Source of the DNA: Lacrimispora celerecrescens
GTDB taxonomy: Bacteria; Bacillota; Clostridia; Lachnospirales; Lachnospiraceae
Length of the DNA stretch: 64,000 nt
Assembly (NCBI RefSeq): GCF_000732605.1
Contig: NZ_JPME01000018.1
Location: 1 to 64,000 of the forward strand
Direction: 5' to 3'
Made by a program: the position numbers and the translations under genes. Shown piece after piece: positions 47,908 through 57,805 of the stretch (its first letter is position 1; each line of letters begins with the position of its first letter). The notes under the pieces were generated by a model that made no database searches, was not told where the DNA came from, and saw only the letters and a program-made list of their open reading frames with translations.

Positions 47908-48384
47908 TTACTGTAGGTTGATTTCCAGTGCTATTGTCACTTGTTCACCAATGATTCCATCTACAGTCAAACTATTGTCTTCCTGAAATTTCATCAATGC
48001 ACTTTTCGTCTTCTTCCCCATAATTCCGTCTGGCGTTCCACAGTCATATCCTCTTTCATTCAATGCTCCCTGTACCGCCTTTACTGTTTCTGTATCTTTT
48101 GATACCGTCTCTACCGTAGTTGTTGATGCAGTTGTTGATACCTTTGTCTTATAAGGGCAAACACCGCCACTGTGTAAATGAGCTGGGTATCCGCCACAAT
48201 GATAATGGTAACTTCCAAGCCCGCTTTTATTTTTGTTGTCCTTATGTCCACCACTTGAATCAGTTCTTCCCGAATGAGCTTGTGCAGTAATCAAAACTGG
48301 GGTTTCGAATGCAGATACAACAGGTGACACCGTGACAACAAATGCCAGCAAAACAGCTAATAATAATTGACAACTCTTTTTCAT
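47908..48384 (-). CDS. Secreted YHYH/peptidoglycan-binding protein
   Basis: A 158-residue exported protein. The signal peptide covers about 1-37 (LLAVLLAFVVTVSPVVSA). A His-rich segment (GRTDSSGGHKDNKNKSG then YHYHCGGYPAHLHSGG) is a YHYH-type motif. A C-terminal PG_binding_1 repeat follows (VQGALNERGYDCGTPDGIMGKKTKSALMKFQ). ATG 48384 has GGAGGGG at 8 bases. It probably acts in the cell wall. Confidence 0.8.
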   Translation of the reverse strand: MKKSCQLLLAVLLAFVVTVSPVVSAFETPVLITAQAHSGRTDSSGGHKDNKNKSGLGSYHYHCGGYPAHLHSGGVCPYKTKVSTTASTTTVETVSKDTETVKAVQGALNERGYDCGTPDGIMGKKTKSALMKFQEDNSLTVDGIIGEQVTIALEINLQ

Positions 48385-48480
48385 CAAATTCCCCTCCGGA
48401 TTTAATTATTTCTATCATCTTACCATGTTATAGTCAATACGTATATTATAATCTAAGTTTTCATTCGACAAATCTCGACA

Positions 48481-49011
48481 TTAGCATACAGATCCCCTGA
48501 AGTGTAACAAAATTTCCCTAACCGATTGCTCCGGCGACTGATCTGAGGTGTCAAGCCAAAATCCAATTTTAGGAGTTTCCCTAATGAAGTCCGCATACAG
48601 TGCTTCTGGCGTAAAACCGATATACCCAACCTTTCCCCGCAATGCCTCACGCTTCTTTACTGTTTCCACATTTGGACAAAGCACTATTACATGAACACTC
48701 CGATCCCCCAGCATATCTAATATGTGTGAAAGCTCTTCGCCGTAGTAATTATCCTGCATAACAACGGAAAACCCGCTATCATAATAGGTTCTGGCCACAT
48801 CTGCGGTCAAGCGATAGCGCAGATGTAACTGTCGGACTGCTTCGTCGGACGGCTGTACGGACATCTCTGCACGTCCTGATACAATCATTGTACGAAATAT
48901 ATCACCGCGCAAGTGTACGCAGTTTCCAAATTCTGAAGCAAGCAGTTCCGCAACCGTTGATTTTCCAGATGCCATAACACCAGTAATTAAATATATTGCC
49001 TTCCCCAGCAT
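48481..49011 (-). CDS. P-loop kinase (AAA/CPT-like nucleotide kinase fold)
   Basis: A 176-residue protein with Walker A VMASGKST near residues 9-16, a DIFR segment after LRGD, and VIVLCPNVETVKKREALRGKVGY, the lid pattern of small-molecule kinases resembling chloramphenicol phosphotransferase and gluconate kinase. ATG 49011 has AGGAGGTG upstream. The substrate is unknown. It follows the large MerR gene on the same strand after 70 bases. Confidence 0.75.
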   Translation of the reverse strand: MLGKAIYLITGVMASGKSTVAELLASEFGNCVHLRGDIFRTMIVSGRAEMSVQPSDEAVRQLHLRYRLTADVARTYYDSGFSVVMQDNYYGEELSHILDMLGDRSVHVIVLCPNVETVKKREALRGKVGYIGFTPEALYADFIRETPKIGFWLDTSDQSPEQSVREILLHFRGSVC

Positions 49012-49081
49012 AACACACCTCCTATTGATGTTTTCAAATCCGTAAAGTATTTTATCCCAACGATAATTCAAATTTGTCACT

Positions 49082-51757
49082 TTACTTCTCTGCATTAAAA
49101 CGTTCAATCACGGTCACAACCTGGTCCATACAATCGGCAAAGTCCCGTAATTTATGTGCAATCCTTTTACGCATGAATTCATCCTGTAAAACATCCAGCG
49201 TGACGTTAAAGCCACCGCCCAGTGCTTCTAAATCTGTGCCATTATCATTATTCCAGTAGCGTCCTGTTTTTGCATAAAGTGCAATCACGTCATTGATAAA
49301 AGTCATATCGGGATTCAGTTCAAGTGCCTTTTCCAAAAAGCCCTTACAGCCGCCGCTGTTCGTGGCAAGACAGCAAACATACACGGTATGCATATCCCAG
49401 TTATTAAATTCACCGATTTTTACCCGCTCAAAATAGCCGCCGTCAATTTGGTCTGCCCATATGCGAAACGCCTTTACTCCAAAGCAGTAATGTCTGTTTT
49501 CATAACCGAGCATCTGCGGCAGGGATAAAATCCGCTCCCGACAAATTTCCCCTAAAGCCCTGTTTTCCTGCTTTTCACCGATAAACAGCCAGCCGTGGCA
49601 GTGGCCCGTTTCGTTTTGATAGTCGTCCGTCAATAAATCAGCAGCAGAAATCCGATCCGGCTCTTTTCCGCCTCCACACATATACAACAGAGTTTTTCCG
49701 TAATCCTCATAACCGACTAAAACACCGAACCCAAAGCGGTTATGCGGGTTTTTCCCATAATCATTCAAAATGACGGGAATGCTCCTGTCAATATAGGATA
49801 TTAGGGATTGGATATACAACTCCTTATTTTTGAGAATTTGTACAAGGGGGACAAAGGTGGATGCATATCCGATTTTTGTAAAAATTTCTTCCACCACGGT
49901 ATGATTCCCGGGTTCACTCATACGGTAATCCATCACACCGTCCCCCCGAAAATGGTCCTTTGAATAAACCTGTACGAAGTTTTCACCTGTCAAACCCGCA
50001 AAAAGCCAATAGTCATAATCTTGTTCACCTAAACATTCCATAACATAAGCCGCACAGCCGTTGAACCAATAGTTCTGCCCGTATTCGCCGTGTACAATTT
50101 GGCGCAAATTCGGTAAAGTGTTATTGCTTTGTTTCACATTCATTTGCAATGCTCCCTGTGTGGTATTTGTTTTCGGTGCAGTTTTCAGCTGAGAAACCTT
50201 AATGGAACGGAACAACTTTTTCCCTTGTCCGTTGGTTCCGATAATAATGGACTGGGGTGCTTGCAGATTTAAATTCATATTCATATATGGGAAATTTACA
50301 CCACAAAAGCGAACTTGGCTGTTTAAAACAACCGCAAAATGCTTTTCCCCTACAATCCATGTCAGCCTGTTATACCGGTCATGAGGAATATCCCCGATTT
50401 TTGGATATGAATACTCATTCTCCAGCACTGGCTGCTGAAAAGCTATCGCATGCTGCTTCAAGGCATTATCCGCATAGTTCTCGGCATTTATGGTGTAGGT
50501 GCAGCTTCCGTGGGAAAACCATAGGCTTCCTTCGGTGGTTCCCCAAAGGTACTCTTCACTCTTTTCCTCTGCAAAAAATTCAATATCGACCCGAAAGGGA
50601 AGCCTTACCGCCACGTTGGTATCCAGCTTCCTTTGAGAAATCCAAGCGATAAATTCAGCTTCTCCGTTTTCTAAAACCTGAAAATGAGGATGATAAACCG
50701 GTGTGATTTTATGAAAATCAACCGTATATTCCCGCAATATGGTGTTTGCTTTTTCGATTTCATCAAGTGAGGTGTTTTCTGTTGTTTCAAATTCCGGATA
50801 ATCCGTAAAGTTTGGCTTGCGCTGCCGGACAGGGAGATAGAGGTTAATTCGCTCCCGATTGTTTTCAGGAGAAAATACTGCTTCTATTAACGTTTCATGG
50901 CGTGGGCTGCCACTGTGCAAAAAATCAATCTCATAGCCAGGATTATCATCAAAGCCTTGCAGCATACGGTGTTGTAAAGCCCTTAGGTCCTCGTCTGCAT
51001 ACGCCGACGAAACTGCGAACAAGCCGCCCGAAAACTCCCTACATTCAAACGGGCATTCCTCTGACAAGCTGTCCGCTCCTTTCATATTGGCAATTTGTTC
51101 CGGGAGTTTTTGCATGAGAACAATATCCTCTGAACTTTGATACTCAAACAGTGTACGGCTTCCCGGTTTGCCAAAAGGGATTTGATTGGCGGAAAGCCAG
51201 TCCCAAAAGCTTTCTATTTCCGACCTTCCATTATCTGTTTTTATGGAGGTAATCACAAGCATAGGTGGCAGAGCCACAATATCCATATTCAGCGGCTTTG
51301 CCAGCCTTTCCGAAAGAGTATTCAACTTCTCCATTGTTAAATCCTGCTTAGGTGCAGACAATAGTTCTTCTTCCACCTTCTCGTAAAGCAGGGGCAGCGC
51401 GGAAATCTGCGTGATCCCATGTTCATTCATAGCTTTCATAAAGTCATTCACATAGGATTTTAACTGGGATAATGTGTTGATTTCGCTGTCGATTGACTCC
51501 ATACGATTTACAAAGCTTTGCACCAGAGTTTCCATGTCCTGGTACTCATAAATCCTTAAAATGTCCCTAATTGGAATTTGCATTTTACGCAGTACTAAAA
51601 TCTGTTGAAGACGGTTGATGTTTTCGCAGTCATAGTAGCGATATTTTTCAAAGGACGGACGCTCACTTTTCAGCAGGCCTACCTGCTCATAATAGCGGAG
51701 CGTTCTTGAAGAAACACCGAATTTTTCTGTTACTTCAGTTATTTTAATAAAATCCAT
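49082..51757 (-). CDS. Very large MerR-family regulator with effector, lectin-like and peptidase-like domains
   Basis: The 891-residue protein has a MerR helix-turn-helix and coiled coil at 1-115 (GVSSRTLRYYEQVGLL), a GyrI-like effector-binding region at about 155-325, and a beta-rich lectin-like segment at about 340-520 (SLWFSHGSCTYTINAENY). A C-terminal papain-like/BtrH-like region runs from about 545 (QNYWFNGCAAYVMECLG, PVILNDYG, FGFGVLVGYEDYGKTLLYM). Normal MerR proteins are 110-280 residues. ATG 51757 has AGGAGGG upstream. A promoter with the MerR-type 19-base spacer precedes it, implying autoregulation. Confidence 0.75.
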   Translation of the reverse strand: MDFIKITEVTEKFGVSSRTLRYYEQVGLLKSERPSFEKYRYYDCENINRLQQILVLRKMQIPIRDILRIYEYQDMETLVQSFVNRMESIDSEINTLSQLKSYVNDFMKAMNEHGITQISALPLLYEKVEEELLSAPKQDLTMEKLNTLSERLAKPLNMDIVALPPMLVITSIKTDNGRSEIESFWDWLSANQIPFGKPGSRTLFEYQSSEDIVLMQKLPEQIANMKGADSLSEECPFECREFSGGLFAVSSAYADEDLRALQHRMLQGFDDNPGYEIDFLHSGSPRHETLIEAVFSPENNRERINLYLPVRQRKPNFTDYPEFETTENTSLDEIEKANTILREYTVDFHKITPVYHPHFQVLENGEAEFIAWISQRKLDTNVAVRLPFRVDIEFFAEEKSEEYLWGTTEGSLWFSHGSCTYTINAENYADNALKQHAIAFQQPVLENEYSYPKIGDIPHDRYNRLTWIVGEKHFAVVLNSQVRFCGVNFPYMNMNLNLQAPQSIIIGTNGQGKKLFRSIKVSQLKTAPKTNTTQGALQMNVKQSNNTLPNLRQIVHGEYGQNYWFNGCAAYVMECLGEQDYDYWLFAGLTGENFVQVYSKDHFRGDGVMDYRMSEPGNHTVVEEIFTKIGYASTFVPLVQILKNKELYIQSLISYIDRSIPVILNDYGKNPHNRFGFGVLVGYEDYGKTLLYMCGGGKEPDRISAADLLTDDYQNETGHCHGWLFIGEKQENRALGEICRERILSLPQMLGYENRHYCFGVKAFRIWADQIDGGYFERVKIGEFNNWDMHTVYVCCLATNSGGCKGFLEKALELNPDMTFINDVIALYAKTGRYWNNDNGTDLEALGGGFNVTLDVLQDEFMRKRIAHKLRDFADCMDQVVTVIERFNAEK

Positions 51758-51784
51758 TTTAGCCCTCCTTATCAATCTGCTGTG

Positions 51785-51815
51785 ATTATACCACTTGACC
51801 TAACGTCAAAGTCAA
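51785..51815 (-). promoter_or_regulatory. MerR-type promoter/operator with 19-base spacer
   Basis: Minus-strand TTGACT (51810-51815) and TATAAT (51785-51790) are 19 bases apart, the over-long spacing that MerR activators correct by twisting DNA. The spacer contains the dyad TTGAC-N5-GTCAA. Confidence 0.75.
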
Positions 51816-51884
51816 TATCTGCTTTCCCTATAATGAAGCAAACTTATTTCCAAGCCCGTTGATCTTTCAAAAGAGAAGTTATGA

Positions 51885-52203
51885 ATAAATTATGCGAAAA
51901 CTCGAGATGTTTACACCACCTACCGCAAAGCAGGCTATTCCCAAAAGTTTTATGCGGAACACCATACTGAGCCTGCTTTGCATAAAGTAGCAAAGGCGGC
52001 TTTTAATGAATTGGGTGTAAAAAAGTTGCCTACGGCTAAGACCTTGCAAGCCGAATATGCAGAACTGCTTTCGGTGAAAAAAAGCATACTGAAATGTCCG
52101 AATACCTCCATTGCTTGGACTTATTTATGCTGTTATCTCAAACAGATAAAAAGCCGCTTGACTCTGACACCGTGTCAAGGCTTAAGGTCAATTTCAAAGG
52201 AGG
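51885..52203 (+). pseudogene. Relaxase C-terminal remnant
   Basis: An open stretch without start reads DVYTTYRKAGYSQKFYAEH and then LHKVAKAAFNELGVKKLPT and LQAEYAELLSVKK. This matches, from memory, the tail of mobilization relaxases of conjugative transposons. After about 52085 the likeness is lost and the frames drift, so it is a fragment. It directly precedes the UvrA-fusion gene and its last bases supply that gene's ribosome-binding site. Confidence 0.5.
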
Positions 52204-52212
52204 GATATGAAA

Positions 52213-55200
52213 ATGAATTTTAAGATTTACTCGAATCAAAGCATTATAACTAATCCCAAGCAGTTTATAGACAAATACAAAGATTTACCAGCATCTCCAA
52301 AGGAATTACTGAAAATAGTGCAAGGATTAGTCATTCATGGTGACCAAGGAAAGCTGTACAACACTACGTTCAGCAAAAGACAGATGGATGAAGAATTGTT
52401 ACGCACTGTCCCGCAAATGTTAGAGAAATTATTACAATTCAACCAAAGTTCCCTGTTAGACACAAGACCCGCAAATCTGCGTCTGATTGGAATGTGCAGA
52501 GATTACTCTCTACTCTTCTTATCTTTTCTACGGCATAAGGGTATTCCTGCAAGACTGCGTGTTGGCTTTGCCAATTATTTTGAAAGTGAACTAATGTATG
52601 AAGATCACTGGCTTATTGAATATTACGACAAAGAAAAACATCATTGGGTGCGTGTAGACGCACAGCTTGATGGCATTCAGAAGGCTCATTTTGGGGTGAC
52701 TTTTGACACAGAAAATATGCCGTCAGATGCAGGATATCTACTCGGAGGGCAAGCGTGGACGCTATGCCGTTTGGGGGAGCGACATCCGGAGGATTTTGGC
52801 TACAATAAAAACTGGAAGGGTTGGCATTCCGTCAAAGGGAATCTATTACATGATTTCAACAGCCTACTTGCTATGGAACTCCTGCCGTGGGATTTGTGGA
52901 CGGAGCTTAGTACGAAAAAATATAATAATCTAAGTCGGCAGGAAAAGGACATTTTAGATGAAATGGCTATGCTTACCACAAATCCTAACATCACGGAAGA
53001 AGAAATCTTAGCATTTCAAAAACGTTTGCCTGCGGAGTACATGGAGGCTATCCATTCAAAACTTAAGCTGTTGGGTATTGAGGGGCAATACGAAACGTTG
53101 AGCCCCGATATGCTGGAGACAAAGTTTTCTATAATTCCTTCAGCAAAAGAACGAACTGTAGTTACCCCCGTGAAAGATAATAATCATCAATTGGTGTTAA
53201 AAGGGTGTCGTCAAAACAACTTAAAAAATGTGAATGTGACCATTCCAAAAGAAAAGTTAACTGTCATCACAGGTGTAAGTGGAAGCGGTAAATCGTCTCT
53301 AGCTTTTGACACAATTTATGCAGAGGGAAAACGTCGATATCTCGATAATATGTCAAATGCTGCTAAAATGCAGGAACAGATAGAAAAACCGGATTTTGAT
53401 ACGATACAAGGGCTCACTCCCACCATTGCAATTGAGCAGAAAAAAGGAAGTCAAAACCCTCGTTCTACTGTTGGAACGTTGACAGGTATTTTGGATCATC
53501 TGCGAATGCTATATGTTGCAATCGGAATACCCCATTGCCCTTATTGCGGAGTGCCTGTTCAAAAAGATAGCAAAAGTAAAAATCGTTGTCCTGTTTGCGG
53601 TAGCCTGTTTCAAGGGCTGACAGCATCAACGTTTAATGCCAATGCTCATGTAGGGGCTTGCCATACCTGCAATGGGCTTGGAATTTTATATGAAGTTAAC
53701 CCGGATACTATTGTGGTGAATGGCGACCTATCTGTATTAGATGGAGCTACTTCCTACTTTGGAAAGCTGCGTGGTAAAAAACCAACAGGAAACTGGATGC
53801 TTGGAGAATTATATGCAATAGCAGCCGATATGAACGTGGATTTAGATCTGCCTTGGAATGATTTACCCAATGAATTCAGACAAGCAGTATTTTACGGCAC
53901 AGGGGATAAAATTTACAGCTTTAAATATAATTCCGGAGGACGTGATACAGAAATCAATCGCCCCGCAGCTGGAGCAGTAAGCCATATACAGCGATTATTC
54001 CGAGAATCCAAGTCAAATGATAATCCACAAAAAGAATATATGCGGGAAATTCCCTGCCCCACCTGTCACGGAGAATTGTTGTGCTATGAAGCCCGCTACA
54101 CAACAATTATGGGATACCGTTTGCCCGAACTAACAAAGATGCCCATTGACAAGCTCTGGAATTGGGTATGCAACTTGCAGGAATTGCTTTCAGATAATCA
54201 GAAAAGCAAAGCCGAAGAAGTTCTGCTCGAAATTCAAAATCGAATTGTAAATCTCTTACAAGTTGGTTTGCCATATTTAACTTTGAGTCGAACCGCTCCA
54301 ACCCTTTCAGGTGGTGAATTACAGCGTGTACGGTTATCTAGCCAGCTTGGCAGTGAACTAATTGGTCTTACCTATATCCTTGACGAGCCCTCCATCGGGT
54401 TGCACCCACGAGATCATCATCTGATGATTGACACTATCAAGCATCTACGGGATAAGGGAAATACCGTTATTGTTGTAGAACATGATAAGGATACAATGTT
54501 AAATGCTGATTATATCGTTGATGTCGGCCCTGGTGCGGGAACTTTCGGCGGTGAAATTGTGGCGGCAGGAACTGTGAATGAAATCATGAAAAATACATTG
54601 TCTGCTACCGGACGTTTTCTTAGCAATAGCAAAATATGTGAGCCAGAAAATACAATAAATCCTCACAAGTGGATGACTCTGAACGGATGTACTGGAAACA
54701 ATCTCAAAAATATCAACGTCCGTTTTCCACTTCATACAATGTGCTGTATTACTGGTGTAAGCGGTTCCGGGAAAAGTTCACTCATTTTTGGTACCTTGAT
54801 ACCGGCACTGAACAAGGTGATTAACCATCAAAGGTGTATCGATTCCAGCTATCTCTCTTTTGAGGGATATGAGGATATTGATGGGTTTGTCCAGATGGAT
54901 CAAAGTCCAGTTGGGAAGTCTTCACGCTCAACCCCTGCAACCTATATTGGTGTTTTTGACACTATCCGCAGCGTATTTGCAAAACAACCCAGAGCTTATG
55001 AGCTTGGGCTTAGTGAAAGCCATTTCAGTTTCAACTCAAAGGACGGTGGATGCCCTGTGTGTGAGGGGCAGGGGCAAATTAAAGTCGCTTTTCAATATAT
55101 GGCGGACACTTACGTTACTTGTCCAGAATGTAAGGGCAGCCGCTATCAGGAGGGTGTGCTAGAGGTTCTTTACAAGGGAAAAAGTATTGCAGATGTCTTG

Positions 55201-55644
55201 CATATGGATGTGTCGGAAGCAATATTACTTTTTGAAGATGTTAAAGAAATTGTGCAAAAGCTGTCCCTAATGGATGAAGTGGGTCTGCCTTACCTAAAAC
55301 TGGGCCAAAGCACTGCTACTCTTAGCGGAGGTGAAGCACAAAGACTGAAGCTTGCCAAGGAACTGAGCGGAAAGCAAAAAAGGCATATGGTCTATATATT
55401 GGATGAACCGACAACTGGGTTGCACTTTCAGGACATTGAAAAGCTGCTATTGATTTTCCGCAAATTGGTTGATGCAGGGCATTCATTATACATTATTGAA
55501 CACAACACCGAAATCATCGGAGCCTCAGACTGGATTATTGATATTGGGCCAGAGGGAGGAAATGCTGGAGGGCAGGTTGTGGCCGAGGGAAGTCCGGAGA
55601 AAATTAAAAGAAATCCTGCAAGCGTTACTGGCAAGTATCTGTGA
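52213..55644 (+). CDS. Transglutaminase-like/UvrA fusion protein
   Basis: The 1143-residue protein joins an N-terminal transglutaminase-like domain (Cys95 in IGMCRDYSLLFLSFLRHKGIPARLR, His132 in EDHWLIEYY, Asp149 in VRVDAQLD) to a complete UvrA-like ATPase from about 335. The UvrA part has Walker A GVSGSGKSS twice, signatures LSGGELQRV and LSGGEAQRL, DEPSIGLHPRD and DEPTTGLHFQD, and zinc-type CPYCG/CPVCG and CPVCEGQG. It resembles class II UvrA linked to drug self-resistance. ATG 52213 gives better spacing to AAAGGAGGG than ATG 52207. It is followed by an MFS exporter 11 bases on. Confidence 0.85.
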   Translation: MNFKIYSNQSIITNPKQFIDKYKDLPASPKELLKIVQGLVIHGDQGKLYNTTFSKRQMDEELLRTVPQMLEKLLQFNQSSLLDTRPANLRLIGMCRDYSLLFLSFLRHKGIPARLRVGFANYFESELMYEDHWLIEYYDKEKHHWVRVDAQLDGIQKAHFGVTFDTENMPSDAGYLLGGQAWTLCRLGERHPEDFGYNKNWKGWHSVKGNLLHDFNSLLAMELLPWDLWTELSTKKYNNLSRQEKDILDEMAMLTTNPNITEEEILAFQKRLPAEYMEAIHSKLKLLGIEGQYETLSPDMLETKFSIIPSAKERTVVTPVKDNNHQLVLKGCRQNNLKNVNVTIPKEKLTVITGVSGSGKSSLAFDTIYAEGKRRYLDNMSNAAKMQEQIEKPDFDTIQGLTPTIAIEQKKGSQNPRSTVGTLTGILDHLRMLYVAIGIPHCPYCGVPVQKDSKSKNRCPVCGSLFQGLTASTFNANAHVGACHTCNGLGILYEVNPDTIVVNGDLSVLDGATSYFGKLRGKKPTGNWMLGELYAIAADMNVDLDLPWNDLPNEFRQAVFYGTGDKIYSFKYNSGGRDTEINRPAAGAVSHIQRLFRESKSNDNPQKEYMREIPCPTCHGELLCYEARYTTIMGYRLPELTKMPIDKLWNWVCNLQELLSDNQKSKAEEVLLEIQNRIVNLLQVGLPYLTLSRTAPTLSGGELQRVRLSSQLGSELIGLTYILDEPSIGLHPRDHHLMIDTIKHLRDKGNTVIVVEHDKDTMLNADYIVDVGPGAGTFGGEIVAAGTVNEIMKNTLSATGRFLSNSKICEPENTINPHKWMTLNGCTGNNLKNINVRFPLHTMCCITGVSGSGKSSLIFGTLIPALNKVINHQRCIDSSYLSFEGYEDIDGFVQMDQSPVGKSSRSTPATYIGVFDTIRSVFAKQPRAYELGLSESHFSFNSKDGGCPVCEGQGQIKVAFQYMADTYVTCPECKGSRYQEGVLEVLYKGKSIADVLHMDVSEAILLFEDVKEIVQKLSLMDEVGLPYLKLGQSTATLSGGEAQRLKLAKELSGKQKRHMVYILDEPTTGLHFQDIEKLLLIFRKLVDAGHSLYIIEHNTEIIGASDWIIDIGPEGGNAGGQVVAEGSPEKIKRNPASVTGKYL

Positions 55645-55655
55645 GGAGGGAACGA

Positions 55656-56849
55656 ATGAAAATATGGTCGAAAGAATTATGGCAGTATAAACTCACGGCG
55701 TATATGTTGAGCCAAGGAATATCCCTACTTGGTTCATCGGTTGTATCGTTAGCAATTATCTGGTATGTCACGCTGGGAACTGGCTCTGGTAGTTTGGTTG
55801 CAGGTGTTACCATCACAACTTTTCTGCCACAGGCTGTGGTGATGCTATATGGTGGCATACTTGCCGACCGTCACCCACCTAAGCGTATTGTGATTTTAAG
55901 CGACTCTATGATAGCAATTTCCACTTTTATACTGGCTATTTTTTTTATTACTGGTATGGATAATATAGGCTGGGTGTTTTTCTTTAATGCTTTACGTTCT
56001 TTTGGAACAGGCATCCAACTTCCTTCTTCAAAGAGTATATTGCCACAGATTGTTCCAAAGGATCAATTGATGAAAGCAAACAGTATCAATACCGGTGTGT
56101 GGAGTGTCATTCAATTGATATCGCCGGGGCTTGGCGGTCTTGTTATGAGCCTTATGGATATGGAGTATGTGTTTTTAATTGATGTAGTGACTGCTGTAAT
56201 CAGTATTATTATTTTAACTACCATCATCGTGCCATCGACCGAAATACGGCAAAGCAATGAAAACACACGAGAGGAGCTAGTGCAAGGTTTTCGTTACATC
56301 ATGAATTCTAGGGCATTGCGCAATGCAATTCTATTATACACCTTATTTCAGTTCTTGGTCGTTCCGGCTTCACAGCTTACACCACTGTTAGCCTCTAAAA
56401 ATGTGGGCGGTGAAGTTTGGGTACTCAGCGTGATAGAAACAGCGTTCTCAATCGGCGCACTGTCAGCAAGTCTTTTTATGGCGTATAGAGAGCTAAAAGC
56501 TCCCCATTTCAAACTCATTGGGTTGTCCTCTATTGTTTTTGGAATGACAATGCTCCTGTTATTGCCTGCACGAGGTATTCTACTGTTTGCAGCAATGATG
56601 TTCCTAATGGGAATTGGCAGTCCTTTGTATTACACACCGCTTATCACTCACATACAAGAGAGTACCGAGGACTTTTATATGGGTCGTACCTTTTCATATG
56701 TAGATTTATTGTCTTCACTTGCAACACCACTTGGCATGATGATATTTGGTCCTTTAGCTAATGTCAGTATCCTTCTACCTTTTGTAATCCCAGGTATTGC
56801 ACTAATCTCATTGGGCATTTGGGTTCGAAAGAAAATGCAAAAAAAATAG
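55656..56849 (+). CDS. MFS transporter, macrolide-efflux (Mef)-like
   Basis: A 397-residue, 12-helix MFS protein with the Mef-type opening (SKELWQYKLTAYMLSQGISLLGSSVVSLAIIWYVT) and motif A GGILADRHPPKRIVI. ATG 55656 follows GGAGGGAACGA. It is encoded 11 bases after the UvrA fusion; coupling of a UvrA-like ATPase and an exporter suggests resistance to a DNA-active or antibiotic compound. Confidence 0.85.
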   Translation: MKIWSKELWQYKLTAYMLSQGISLLGSSVVSLAIIWYVTLGTGSGSLVAGVTITTFLPQAVVMLYGGILADRHPPKRIVILSDSMIAISTFILAIFFITGMDNIGWVFFFNALRSFGTGIQLPSSKSILPQIVPKDQLMKANSINTGVWSVIQLISPGLGGLVMSLMDMEYVFLIDVVTAVISIIILTTIIVPSTEIRQSNENTREELVQGFRYIMNSRALRNAILLYTLFQFLVVPASQLTPLLASKNVGGEVWVLSVIETAFSIGALSASLFMAYRELKAPHFKLIGLSSIVFGMTMLLLLPARGILLFAAMMFLMGIGSPLYYTPLITHIQESTEDFYMGRTFSYVDLLSSLATPLGMMIFGPLANVSILLPFVIPGIALISLGIWVRKKMQKK

Positions 56850-56872
56850 GGCTTGCCCTAAGGGGCAGCCCA
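56849..56872. terminator. Hairpin between convergent MFS and MerR genes
   Basis: GGGCTTGCCC and GGGGCAGCCC form a GC-rich stem with a TTTT-containing right flank (CATCTTTTC). It sits directly after the MFS stop. Confidence 0.55.
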
Positions 56873-56882
56873 TCTTTTCAAA

Positions 56883-57707
56883 TCATACTTCAACTAACGG
56901 GATTTGTATCTCTGTTAGGTATTCTTCTGGGTTATCAGTATCCTCATGGTCGATAATTGTGACCTGACGAGACGGACTTCCCATAGTATATGGGTGGTTT
57001 TTGTCAATCCAATCTGCAAAAGAATAGTAAGCACCTGCAATATTTTCATATGGACCATAAACCATCATGCAAGCCATTTTATCAATATTTTCAAGCATGC
57101 GATAAGTAAAAGCTCCTTTACTCTTGCCAAACCGCTTCACAATAAGACATACTTCAATATCAACACCAGAGTCCATGTGTTCATCGTCGTGATAAATTGC
57201 AACATTGTTTTGACTGCTTCTATCAAACTCAATATGCTCTTGATGGACAAAATCCATAAGTTCACTCCAAAGTTTACCTTCATCAAAATGACTATCAACC
57301 TTACGGCGAAGCGATATAACAGGATATGAAGGTATGGATTTTATAGTTACATTATAATATTGGTCAAATTTGTCCGTCTCAATATGTGCGATAGCAGAAC
57401 GAATCTGTTCAATACGCTTTTTCTCCATTTCAATAACTTCTTCAATATCTCGAATTTTGTTATTAAGGCTTTGCATTAGATATGTATCATTCCAGTTTTG
57501 CAATAACTGCGTAGTTTCAGCTACTCCAAAATTAAGGTCTCTCAGTAGTACAATTTTTTGCAACCCCGGCACCTGATCCGCAGAGTACAGCCGATAGCCA
57601 GTCGCTGGGTCTATATAAGATGGTTTAAGCAGTCCTTGATTATCATAATAGCGCAGCATTCTTACAGAAACGTGCGTCAATTTTGAGAAATCACCTATTT
57701 TTAGCAT
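56883..57707 (-). CDS. MerR-family regulator with GyrI-like effector domain (BmrR-type)
   Basis: A 274-residue regulator. The MerR helix-turn-helix opens GDFSKLTHVSVRMLRYYDNQGLLKP, a coiled coil spans about 75-120, and a GyrI-like ligand-binding domain is at about 125-274 (YPVISLRRKV, GVDIEVCLIV, YLTEIQIPLVEV). BmrR-type proteins activate efflux genes on binding amphipathic drugs. It is convergent with the MFS/UvrA pair and may regulate it. Confidence 0.88.
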   Translation of the reverse strand: MLKIGDFSKLTHVSVRMLRYYDNQGLLKPSYIDPATGYRLYSADQVPGLQKIVLLRDLNFGVAETTQLLQNWNDTYLMQSLNNKIRDIEEVIEMEKKRIEQIRSAIAHIETDKFDQYYNVTIKSIPSYPVISLRRKVDSHFDEGKLWSELMDFVHQEHIEFDRSSQNNVAIYHDDEHMDSGVDIEVCLIVKRFGKSKGAFTYRMLENIDKMACMMVYGPYENIAGAYYSFADWIDKNHPYTMGSPSRQVTIIDHEDTDNPEEYLTEIQIPLVEV

Positions 57708-57805
57708 TTGTTCACCCCTCTCGTTCTTAGTATACGATTTGTTTTTTTATACTTCAAGTCACAAAATGTAAACTATAAGTCTTGACATTTCTCTTCAATC
57801 ATATC

